Source: Bacteroidota bacterium
GTDB taxonomy: Bacteria > Bacteroidota > Bacteroidia > Cytophagales > Cyclobacteriaceae
Length of the DNA: 64,000 nt
Reading direction: 5' to 3'
NCBI GenBank assembly: GCA_016191555.1
Contig: JACPVX010000078.1
Coordinates: 29,189 to 93,188 of the forward strand
In this document: positions 8,654-16,926 of the stretch, piece after piece
Numbering within the stretch: the first letter of the stretch is position 1
How the letters are laid out: each line of letters begins with the position of its first letter
The notes under the pieces: model-generated
What the model was told of the DNA's origin: nothing
Databases searched by the model: none
The model's input: the letters and a program-made list of their open reading frames with translations, nothing else
Made by a program: the position numbers and the translations under genes

Positions 8654-11600
8654 ATGAGGAACCTCTACATAATAGTTATCCTTCTCCTGTTTTCCGCCGG
8701 TGTGCAGGGTCAATCCGCTCAGGTGACGGTCAAACAAGACGTCCGAGGGATGAAACTTCAAGTGAATGGAAGGGAATTTATGGTCAACGGGATGAACTGG
8801 GACTACTTTCCTATTGGCACCAATTTTTCCTACAGCTTGTGGAATCAACCCGATGATATCATCCAAGCAGCGCTAGATACCGAAATGTCTCTGCTGAAAA
8901 ATATGGGTGTCAATACGGTACGCCAATACACCGGGGTTCCTGCCCGCTGGATAAAGTACATCTACGAAAACTATGGCATTTATACCATGTTAAATCACTC
9001 GTTCGGAAGGTATGGCCTTACGATCGATGGTGCTTGGGCACCCAATACCGAATATTCAGATCCAAGAGTACGCGCTTTGTTACTTGAGGAGGTAACGAAG
9101 ATGGTAAATGACTATAAAGACACACCCGGTCTCTTGTTATATCTCTTAGGTAATGAAAACAACTACGGCCTCTTTTGGGACGGTGCCGAAACCGAAGATA
9201 TTCCTGTTAAAGATAGAAAATCAACCGCACGTGCAACGGCTATGTACAAGCTGTTTAATGAAGCAACGCTGGCGATGAAGGCAAAAGACGCGGGTCACCC
9301 GATTGCTATGTGCAATGGAGATTTATTGTTTTTGGAGATCGTAAAAGAAGAATGCAAAGACATTGACATATTTGGAACCAATGTGTACCGAGGTGTTTCT
9401 TTTGGCGATGCCTTCCAGCGTGTAAAAGATGAACTGAATAAACCAATTTTATTTACTGAGTTTGGTGCAGATGCATTTAATGTTCAGGACAACGCTGAAG
9501 ATCAGGAATCACAAGCTTACTACATGGTGGGCAATTGGAAAGAGATCTATGAAAATGCTGCTGGTTTAGGAAAAGCGAATAACTCACTCGGTGGTTTTAC
9601 ATTTCAATTCAGCGATGGCTGGTGGAAATTCGATCAAACAAAAAACCTGGATGTACATGATGACAATGCATCATGGTCGAATGGTGGTTATCAGCGTGAT
9701 TACCAGAAAGGCGAAAACAACATGAACGAAGAGTGGTTTGGCATTTGTGCAAAAGGGCCAACCAATCCACGGGGTTTGTATTCATTATTTCCTCGGGCAG
9801 CTTACTACGCGTTGAAAGAGGTGCATTTATTAAATCCATATCGCGAAGGTGTTACCCTAGATGGTGTGAACAACCACTTTGCTAACATCCAACTGATGGA
9901 TGCGGTGCTGAAAGCCAGAGGCGATAAGGCTGCTCTCAGTGGCGAACAAAATTCAAAAGTTCGGGTAAGTGAGATGAGAGCTGAACTTTCCACTTTTATA
10001 ACCGGTGGAAAATTGATTACTACTCCTAATAAAGTAAACCCGGCTCAAACCACCTACCCCAACAAGTTAGGCTATGATCACATGGAGTCCTATTTCGTGG
10101 GCATTGAAGCCAACCCCGCATCAAATGTAAGAGCCAACGTTTCGTTCAACGTGTTGGGCAATGTGGCACAAAATCCTATCAATGAAATCTTCTACGAAAA
10201 CAGAGGCCGTCCGCAAACATTGGTAACCCCAACAGGCACGGTTACTACTTCGCTGGATCGCGTGCAAGTGTATCGTGCAGACTATTCATGGAATCATAAG
10301 CTGTTTAATCTGAACGGATTCTATCGAACGGGTCATTATCACTGGGGCTATGAAGGCGATTTTTTTGGATTATATCCGGAAGCCAACTATGGACCCAACA
10401 TCGATATATATAATGGCCTCGCTCCGCAAGGCTTTGAGATCAGTGGAAAGAAATCATTGGATGGATTAAAAATTGCGTACGGCCGTGAATTATGGTGGGG
10501 AGCAAACCCAGCGATACTAGTGAAGTATAGCCGAAACGTAGGAAAAATCAATGTTACGGGAATCATGCACGAAGATTTGGATGATCCGGGTGCAGCCGTC
10601 AGCTCATTGGCTGTTCCGCAACCACGAACCAGAAGATTGACACTGCAAGTTTCCAGAAAGGTATTCGACAATCTGAAAGTAGAGTTGGGTGGAATTTGGG
10701 GTGGACAACCACTGGTGGGTCGCGAATTCCAAGTAGTGCGCGGTCAGGAAGGTAATTATCAAACGTATGTAGATAAAATTAAGAACACCGATACCTGGGG
10801 AGCTAAGATTAAATTAACCTACGCGTCCGGACGAATCAATTGGTATGCACAGGCTGCATCGCAAGGATTGGTTGCCAACGGAGGTGCCGACTATACCACT
10901 ACGTTTACCGGATGGAGATTGAAGGACAGTGGTAGCGGAAACAAAAACAACGTATTAACTGGCTTTACATATACCATCGGCAAGTGGCAAATCGCCCCTA
11001 ACTTTATGTGGCAAAAACCATTGGTGGATCCGATGCCCGGTAATGCCGGTGGCCCTGCACGACTACGTAATATTTTAGTCGATCCTTTTGTAGTAAGATC
11101 GAATAGAGAGACTGTTGCAGGTGAGTTGTTGTTAACATTTGATCCGACACCCGGAACATGGATGTACGAATGGGACAACGACCGATCGGAAGATTCGCGG
11201 TTAGCAGCCAGTATTGGTTTTGTCTACCGTCACTTGCCTACTTCGCAAGATGCAGCAGTGATCTTCCCGGGAACTGGACGAACACCAACCGCAGCAATCG
11301 GTGCACCACCTGCATTGGATTTGTGGGAAGTTAACACACGAATTGTTTCGAAAATAAACCCTCAATTAGGAATCATCGCCAACTTGTATGGAGGAAATGG
11401 TCAAGCCAATGGACCAAACACCAGAGCAATCGAACGCTTTGGTGGTGATTTCAGAGTGATCTATAAAAAGATAAAACTTGCATCGCATATCAAGTTTAAT
11501 GATTGGGGGCCGTTCGACTATCACCGAGATTTCAACCTCACTTTTCCCGTGCAATTAATGGCCGATCTATCTACGACAATTGGAAAGCCTGATTGGTTTA

Positions 11601-11782
11601 TTCTTCCAAGCACATCCATTGGTGTACAAATGACGTGGCGCTCGTTGGACAAATATTCTCCAAGATATCTACCTAATGTAGCTGATCCATTTGCGACTTC
11701 ACCAATTATTAGTCCGGTGGGTTTCCCCAACGGAAATGAATGGGAGTTTAGAACCTATGTTCGTATCAGTGTTGGGAAATAA
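8654..11782 (+). CDS. Clan GH-A (GH2-like) glycosidase fused to an outer-membrane beta-barrel-like domain
   Basis: A 1042-residue protein with signal peptide (cleavage near GVQGQ). Residues about 25-400 form a TIM-barrel glycosidase of GH2/GH5/GH72 type: FMVNGMNWDYFPIG, NMGVNTVRQY, predicted acid/base Glu168 in LYLLGNENNYG, and predicted nucleophile Glu269 in ILFTEFGADAF. From about residue 430 the sequence changes to alternating hydrophobic/polar strands rich in aromatics and Gly (GFYRTGHYHWGYEGDFFGLY, IAYGRELWWGANPAILVKY), ending WEFRTYVRISVGK. That resembles a carbohydrate-porin or alginate-export-like outer-membrane barrel. It heads an operon of beta-1,3-glucan genes, so the substrate is probably a beta-glucan, with hydrolase or glucanosyltransferase activity. 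The barrel call is from sequence pattern only. Confidence 0.8.
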   Translation: MRNLYIIVILLLFSAGVQGQSAQVTVKQDVRGMKLQVNGREFMVNGMNWDYFPIGTNFSYSLWNQPDDIIQAALDTEMSLLKNMGVNTVRQYTGVPARWIKYIYENYGIYTMLNHSFGRYGLTIDGAWAPNTEYSDPRVRALLLEEVTKMVNDYKDTPGLLLYLLGNENNYGLFWDGAETEDIPVKDRKSTARATAMYKLFNEATLAMKAKDAGHPIAMCNGDLLFLEIVKEECKDIDIFGTNVYRGVSFGDAFQRVKDELNKPILFTEFGADAFNVQDNAEDQESQAYYMVGNWKEIYENAAGLGKANNSLGGFTFQFSDGWWKFDQTKNLDVHDDNASWSNGGYQRDYQKGENNMNEEWFGICAKGPTNPRGLYSLFPRAAYYALKEVHLLNPYREGVTLDGVNNHFANIQLMDAVLKARGDKAALSGEQNSKVRVSEMRAELSTFITGGKLITTPNKVNPAQTTYPNKLGYDHMESYFVGIEANPASNVRANVSFNVLGNVAQNPINEIFYENRGRPQTLVTPTGTVTTSLDRVQVYRADYSWNHKLFNLNGFYRTGHYHWGYEGDFFGLYPEANYGPNIDIYNGLAPQGFEISGKKSLDGLKIAYGRELWWGANPAILVKYSRNVGKINVTGIMHEDLDDPGAAVSSLAVPQPRTRRLTLQVSRKVFDNLKVELGGIWGGQPLVGREFQVVRGQEGNYQTYVDKIKNTDTWGAKIKLTYASGRINWYAQAASQGLVANGGADYTTTFTGWRLKDSGSGNKNNVLTGFTYTIGKWQIAPNFMWQKPLVDPMPGNAGGPARLRNILVDPFVVRSNRETVAGELLLTFDPTPGTWMYEWDNDRSEDSRLAASIGFVYRHLPTSQDAAVIFPGTGRTPTAAIGAPPALDLWEVNTRIVSKINPQLGIIANLYGGNGQANGPNTRAIERFGGDFRVIYKKIKLASHIKFNDWGPFDYHRDFNLTFPVQLMADLSTTIGKPDWFILPSTSIGVQMTWRSLDKYSPRYLPNVADPFATSPIISPVGFPNGNEWEFRTYVRISVGK

Positions 11783-11793
11783 AAATTTGAAGA

Positions 11794-13224
11794 ATGAAAA
11801 ACATGAGAACAAATAACTTTACCCTCGCAATCTTCTTAGGATTCATGCTGGCAGTTTTATCTGATTGTCAGCGAAACTTGTCCGATGATGTAGAATTCGC
11901 CAAGTACCCTAATACACCCGGAGTATTCATTGATGGGTTCGTTGGCGGTTTGCAATACTTTCCTTTTGCAGGATCGAAACTAAATGCATTTACGGTGGAT
12001 ACTGAAACACGTTACGCTGGCACAGCCTCCATGCGAATTGATGTACCCAACGTAGGTGATGCATCCGGTGCCTATGCCGGAGCTATCTTTCCGGACAATG
12101 GCGGTCGTGATTTGTCGGATTTTGATGCGCTCACATTTTGGGCAAAAGCAACGCAGTCCGGAACGATCAATGAGATTGGTTTTGGAAATGACTTTGGCGA
12201 AAACAAACACATGGTTACGTTGAACAATATGAGAATCAACACTACTTGGACGAAGTACATCATTCCTCTTCCTGACCCATCTCAACTCTCTTTTGAAAAA
12301 GGGCTGTTTTATTATGCAGAAGGTCCTGAAAATGGAAATGGCTACACGTTTTGGATTGATGAATTGAAGTTTGAAAAGTTGGGAACAGTAGCTCAACCAC
12401 GGCCCGCTATTCTTAGTGGAGAAGACAAGACAGAGACATCTTTTATTGGTGTTAATACTTCGATAGGTGGCTTGACGCAAACTTTTAATTTGGCATCAGG
12501 ACAAAACTTAACTGTTTCGGTTGCACCATCGTACTTCACCTTTACTTCATCAAACGTGGAAGTGGCACGAGTGAATGAACAAGGAGTTGTTTCTGTAGTA
12601 GGTGCAGGAACTGCAAAGATCACAGCGATTTTAGGCGGTGTAAAAGCCAAAGGTTCGTTGACCATTCAATCACTTGGACAATTTACGAAGGCTCCCACTC
12701 CCCCGGCACGGAACGCTGCCGATGTTATCTCAGTATTTAGTAATGCATACACCAACATACCGGTCGATTTTTACAATGGTTTTTTTGCGCCCTATCAAAC
12801 GACTCTCGGAGGAGCTGATCTTACTATCAATGGCGATAACATCATTCAATACACCCAGTTAAATTTTGTCGCTACTGAGTTTAAAAACCCTACGGTTAAT
12901 GCATCGCAAATGACGCACCTTCATGTTGACATTCAAATACGTGAAGCTATTGATCCTTCTGATTTCATTACCATTCAATTAGGAGACTTTGGAACGAATG
13001 GCGCATTCGGTGGAGGTGATGATAAGAGCGGAGATTACAAAATTTTAAGTGCCGGTCTTTCAAGCAATCAGTGGATAAGCCTCGACATACCCCTGGCAAG
13101 TTTTACGGGGCTCACGAATCGCAGTAACCTGGCTCAGATATTTTTTATCTCTTCTGACGCCACGTCCAATAATACACCAACCATTTCAACCATTCTGGTA
13201 GACAATATGTATTTCTATAAATAG
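11794..13224 (+). CDS. Surface-type lipoprotein with CBM-like and Ig-like domains
   Basis: 476 residues with an N-terminal hydrophobic segment and a possible lipobox (AVLSDC, Cys near residue 25; Asp at -1 is unusual). Residues about 40-200 look like a jelly-roll binding domain (GLQYFPFAGSKLNAFTVD, ending FWIDELKFEKL). A Big_2-type Ig-like domain follows (SSNVEVARVNEQGVVSVVGA). A C-terminal domain from about residue 297 is introduced by APTPPARNAADVISVFSNAY and ends ILVDNMYFYK. The same C-terminal domain occurs twice in the protein at 14097. No catalytic motif is seen. Position between glycosidases suggests a glycan-binding protein that may stand in for a SusD-type role. It begins 11 bp after the previous gene. 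Confidence 0.75.
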   Translation: MKNMRTNNFTLAIFLGFMLAVLSDCQRNLSDDVEFAKYPNTPGVFIDGFVGGLQYFPFAGSKLNAFTVDTETRYAGTASMRIDVPNVGDASGAYAGAIFPDNGGRDLSDFDALTFWAKATQSGTINEIGFGNDFGENKHMVTLNNMRINTTWTKYIIPLPDPSQLSFEKGLFYYAEGPENGNGYTFWIDELKFEKLGTVAQPRPAILSGEDKTETSFIGVNTSIGGLTQTFNLASGQNLTVSVAPSYFTFTSSNVEVARVNEQGVVSVVGAGTAKITAILGGVKAKGSLTIQSLGQFTKAPTPPARNAADVISVFSNAYTNIPVDFYNGFFAPYQTTLGGADLTINGDNIIQYTQLNFVATEFKNPTVNASQMTHLHVDIQIREAIDPSDFITIQLGDFGTNGAFGGGDDKSGDYKILSAGLSSNQWISLDIPLASFTGLTNRSNLAQIFFISSDATSNNTPTISTILVDNMYFYK

Positions 13225-13230
13225 AAAAAT

Positions 13231-14070
13231 ATGAGAATGAATAAATCCTATACTTCAAAGATAAACAGACTCATCCTAGTGGGATCGAATCTGGTGCTGG
13301 TCATGCTTTCCTTTTCATTTCTCGGGTGTACCGATGATGCACAGAAAGTAGTCAACCTCAATACACTTGTCATGCAAGACGAGTTTGACAAACAAGGCGC
13401 GCCAAACACCGCGCTGTGGAATTACAACATTGGTAATGGGCAGAATGGTTGGGGAAATAGTGAGTTACAATACTATACCGATCGTTCAAAAAATGCAACG
13501 GTACAAAACGGATATCTAATTATTTCTGCACTTAAAGAATCCTACAATGGCTCCGCATATACTTCTGCTCGGCTTTTAACAAAAGGGAAATTCGATCAAA
13601 AGTATGGTCGCTTCGAAACCCGAATCAAATTGCCGTGGGGACAAGGTATATGGCCTGCGTTCTGGATGCTCGGGGCTGACATTGACACGAACCCGTGGCC
13701 AGCCGCAGGTGAAATCGATATCATGGAACTGCGAGGACAGAATCCAACAACCATACTGGGCACTGTTCATGGACCCGGATATTCTGGAGGACAATCGATC
13801 TCGAAAAGTTACACGCTGAAGAACGGACGCTTCGACACTGAATTTCACGTGTTTGGAATTGAGTGGGGACCAGAGTATGTAAACTTCTATGTAGACAATG
13901 TTTTATACAATCAAATAACCCCTGCTGATGTAACGGGCGAATGGGTATTCAATAAGCCATTCTTTATTCTGATAAATCTTGCTGTTGGGGGAAATTTTGT
14001 TGGATCGCCCAATGACGAAACGGTATTTCCGCAAACCATGCTGGTCGACTATGTCCGCGTCTATAAATAA
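13231..14070 (+). CDS. GH16 beta-glucanase (laminarinase-type), lipoprotein
   Basis: A 279-residue GH16 endo-beta-1,3-glucanase with a clear lipoprotein signal (SFLGC near residue 33). The catalytic signature EIDIME gives predicted nucleophile Glu161, helper Asp163 and acid/base Glu166. Flanking hallmarks are GRFETRIKLPWGQGIWPAFW, HVFGIEWGPEYVNFYVD and the terminal MLVDYVRVYK. The catalytic domain fills the whole mature protein. It lies 6 bp after the binding-protein gene and is followed by the PKD/CBM lipoprotein. Expected location is the outer membrane, cutting beta-1,3- or mixed-linkage glucan into oligosaccharides. The exact linkage specificity cannot be read from the sequence. Confidence 0.93.
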   Translation: MRMNKSYTSKINRLILVGSNLVLVMLSFSFLGCTDDAQKVVNLNTLVMQDEFDKQGAPNTALWNYNIGNGQNGWGNSELQYYTDRSKNATVQNGYLIISALKESYNGSAYTSARLLTKGKFDQKYGRFETRIKLPWGQGIWPAFWMLGADIDTNPWPAAGEIDIMELRGQNPTTILGTVHGPGYSGGQSISKSYTLKNGRFDTEFHVFGIEWGPEYVNFYVDNVLYNQITPADVTGEWVFNKPFFILINLAVGGNFVGSPNDETVFPQTMLVDYVRVYK

Positions 14071-14096
14071 TTACCTAACTGAAAATCTATACTAAC

Positions 14097-16862
14097 ATGA
14101 AAATATTATTCAACTCATCAAAGATAGCAACCACCTTGTTGGTGGCGACATCGCTGATTACATCATTACTAGTTGCAACTTCCTTTTTTGGATGCAAAGA
14201 CGATTCTGTCAATATTCCTAAGGTAGTAGCAGGCTTTACCTACACGGTAAATGAAGATACGGGAACCGTAACGTTTGCGAACGTCTCTGAAAGAGCCACC
14301 AAGTTTTTATGGACTTTTGGCGACAATACAACTAGCACGGAAAATGCTCCCATTAAAACATATCCAACCGGAACCTATATTGTCAGCTTAAAGGCTTCGA
14401 ACAATGCGGGTGCTTCCAACACTTTTATAGATACATTAAACATTGTTATCAAAGACAAAGTCTCATTGCCCATTACATTTGATAACGCTACTGTCGATTA
14501 CGATGTCACCACCTTTAATGGTGCCAGTTTCGCGATCGTTAATAATCCAAGCCTATCAGGAACGAACAATAAAACAACAAAAGTTGGATCGATTACGAAC
14601 AGTGGTGCGCAATTTGAAGGAATATTCCTAAATGTGGCCGTTCCAATTGATTTAGCAACCAAGAAAACGATTGCCATGAATTTACGCTCAACCAAACCGG
14701 TAAGCGTACTATTAAAATTAGAAGAAGGCACCAGCGGACCTGTTGAAGTTACAGCAAGTCATGGAGGAACCGGCTGGGAAAATCTTGTGTTCAATTTTAC
14801 ATCGGCAGCTAAATATTCTCGCATTACGCTATTTGTAGGCGGAGCTACTCCTACTACCGGTACTTTCTTTGTAGACGATATTGAGCAAAAAGTAACTGAA
14901 ACACCATGCACACCTGAAGCTGCGCAAGGTCTTACAGCTACCGATCTTAATATTACCTTTAAAACTGACCCGGGCACTGCCATTGGTTCATTCGATGCCG
15001 TTTATACGTATGCCAATAATCCGGATATTAAAAATGCGGTTAACACTTCATGTAAAGTGGGTAAGATTGAGCGAAGCGGTGGCGCATTGTTTGCCAATAA
15101 CCAGATCGAGTTAAGTTCAAAACTAGATTTCACTACACACTCCGGTTTCAAACTGAAAGTTTTTTCCGCAGCAACAGGTTATAGCGTGCTGGTGAAACTG
15201 GAAGACAAATCAAACACCAATATCAATACAGAAGTAAGCAAGACAACTACCGTAGGAACCAATCAGTGGGAAGAGCTAACATTCCCATTTGCCGGCAGCC
15301 AAAGTGGAAAGTATGACAGGATCATTCTGTTCTTCCAACTCAATACCAATACAACAGCTACATATTATATCGATGATTTTGCTTTCTACGGAACAGGAAG
15401 TGGAGCTACTTCACCAACAACTGCCGCCCCTACTCCACCGGCACGCACGGCATCCAATGTTATTTCAGTATTTAGCAATGCATATACCAACATAACTGGA
15501 GTTGACTACAATCCGAATTGGGGACAAGGTACTGTTACAACAACCATCGACATTGCCGGAAACGCGACACTCAAATACGCTGGTCTCAACTACCAAGGAA
15601 CAGACTTCGCGGGGAATGCTCAAAACGTATCAGGAATGAGTTTCTTACACCTTGATTACTGGACAGCCAATTCTACTGCTTTAAATGTTTATGCCATCAG
15701 CTCCGGCCCGGTAGAAAAAGCGAAGGCACTCACGGTTCCAACCAATGGAAATTGGACGAGCATTGATATTCCGTTAGCGGATTTTTCACCTGTTGCATTG
15801 AACAACATCATTCAATTTAAGTTTGATGGCAATGGTGATATCTTCTTAGACAATATATACTTCTATAAAACAGGTGCACCCGCCACCGAACCGACCACGG
15901 CTGCCCCTACACCACCGGCTCGTGCAGCAGCGGATGTAATCTCCATTTTCAGCAATGCATATTCCAACATCTCCGGAGTAGACTATAATCCGAATTGGGG
16001 ACAAGGAACTGTAACAACGACTATCAGCGTAGCCGGAAACGCAACTCTTAAATATGCAGGACTTAATTATCAAGGAACCGATTTTACAGGAAACGCGCAA
16101 AATGTTTCCGGGATGAATTTCTTGCATCTTGATTATTGGACTGCTAATTCTACTGCATTGAATGTATATGCCATTAGCACCGGTCCGGTAGAAAAAGCGA
16201 AGGCCCTCACCGTTCCAACCAATGGAAACTGGACAAGCATTGATATTCCGGTAGCCGATTTTTCGCCCGTAGCACTAGCAAATATTGTTCAATTCAAATT
16301 TGATGGGAACGGTGATATCTTCTTAGATAACATCTACTTCTACAAAACAGCTGGTGGCGGTACTCCGGGCGCCAATTTGCTAAGCAACGGAAATTTTGAA
16401 ACGGGTACTGACTCTGGTTGGATAAGATTTCAAAACGGTGGAACTTCTGCATTGGATAACGTAACGGCAAATAATGGTGCAGGATCATGGTCTGGTAAGT
16501 TGACGACCGGAGGCCCAAGTAATCCCGCGTTCAAACAAGAAAGATTTGGTGCCGGCACCGTGAAAGTTGGCGATGTGGTGCAAGTTAAATTCGATCACAA
16601 AGGAACAGTGGTTCCTCCCGGTGGCGTGTTCAACGTATTGCTTTTTGGCGAAGGTGCCGCAGGTGCATCTTTCACAAATGTATTTAATCCAGCGCCTACA
16701 CTAGGTGCAGGTTGGACTACGTTTACCGCCACCTACACGATTGGGGCGGGCAAAGATGTTTCACAAGGTCTTTCATTGTTGATTGAAGCAGTATGCGGTG
16801 GCGATGTGGGCTGCAGCGTAACTGCCAATATTGATAACGTATCGGTTATCCTCAATCCATAA
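14097..16862 (+). CDS. Multidomain glycan-binding lipoprotein (PKD plus tandem CBM-like repeats)
   Basis: 921 residues with a lipoprotein signal (SFFGC, Cys near residue 34). Order of domains: a PKD domain at about 45-120 (FTYTVNEDTGTVTFANVSE, FLWTFGDNT); two related jelly-roll modules at about 120-262 and 285-430 (each ending with FF/YY-V/I-DDI-type strands); two nearly identical 159-residue repeats at about 442-600 and 601-753, each opening TAAPTPPAR and ending DIFLDNIYFYKT; and a CBM4/9 (CenC)-like domain at about 760-921 (NLLSNGNFETGTDSGW). No glycosidase motif is present. With its operon partners it is best read as a surface glycan-binding protein. A strong hairpin follows the gene. Confidence 0.85.
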   Translation: MKILFNSSKIATTLLVATSLITSLLVATSFFGCKDDSVNIPKVVAGFTYTVNEDTGTVTFANVSERATKFLWTFGDNTTSTENAPIKTYPTGTYIVSLKASNNAGASNTFIDTLNIVIKDKVSLPITFDNATVDYDVTTFNGASFAIVNNPSLSGTNNKTTKVGSITNSGAQFEGIFLNVAVPIDLATKKTIAMNLRSTKPVSVLLKLEEGTSGPVEVTASHGGTGWENLVFNFTSAAKYSRITLFVGGATPTTGTFFVDDIEQKVTETPCTPEAAQGLTATDLNITFKTDPGTAIGSFDAVYTYANNPDIKNAVNTSCKVGKIERSGGALFANNQIELSSKLDFTTHSGFKLKVFSAATGYSVLVKLEDKSNTNINTEVSKTTTVGTNQWEELTFPFAGSQSGKYDRIILFFQLNTNTTATYYIDDFAFYGTGSGATSPTTAAPTPPARTASNVISVFSNAYTNITGVDYNPNWGQGTVTTTIDIAGNATLKYAGLNYQGTDFAGNAQNVSGMSFLHLDYWTANSTALNVYAISSGPVEKAKALTVPTNGNWTSIDIPLADFSPVALNNIIQFKFDGNGDIFLDNIYFYKTGAPATEPTTAAPTPPARAAADVISIFSNAYSNISGVDYNPNWGQGTVTTTISVAGNATLKYAGLNYQGTDFTGNAQNVSGMNFLHLDYWTANSTALNVYAISTGPVEKAKALTVPTNGNWTSIDIPVADFSPVALANIVQFKFDGNGDIFLDNIYFYKTAGGGTPGANLLSNGNFETGTDSGWIRFQNGGTSALDNVTANNGAGSWSGKLTTGGPSNPAFKQERFGAGTVKVGDVVQVKFDHKGTVVPPGGVFNVLLFGEGAAGASFTNVFNPAPTLGAGWTTFTATYTIGAGKDVSQGLSLLIEAVCGGDVGCSVTANIDNVSVILNP
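15420..16355 (+). repeat. In-gene tandem duplication, 477-bp period
   Basis: Two consecutive copies of a 477-bp (159-codon) unit, 15420-15896 and 15897 to about 16355, encode the tandem binding modules of the lipoprotein. Long segments match almost exactly at the protein level (for example VDYNPNWGQGTVTTT and FDGNGDIFLDNIYFYKT). Many third codon positions differ, so the duplication is not very recent or the copies are under protein-level selection. Confidence 0.9.
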
Positions 16863-16890
16863 CTTTTGGCGGAAGACATGATGAACTTAG

Positions 16891-16920
16891 AATAGGTCGA
16901 GTTAAAACGCTCGACCTATT
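16891..16920 (+). terminator. Strong hairpin between the lipoprotein and GH149 genes
   Basis: AATAGGTCGAG and CTCGACCTATT are perfect 11-base inverted repeats (16891-16901 and 16910-16920) around an 8-base loop, followed by TTC. The T-run at the 3' base is short (TTTT across the arm end). It may be a weak rho-independent terminator or an mRNA processing/stability element that separates the export-side genes from the cytosolic genes. It ends only 6 bases before the TTG used here as the start of the next gene. Confidence 0.65.
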
Positions 16921-16926
16921 TTCAAA

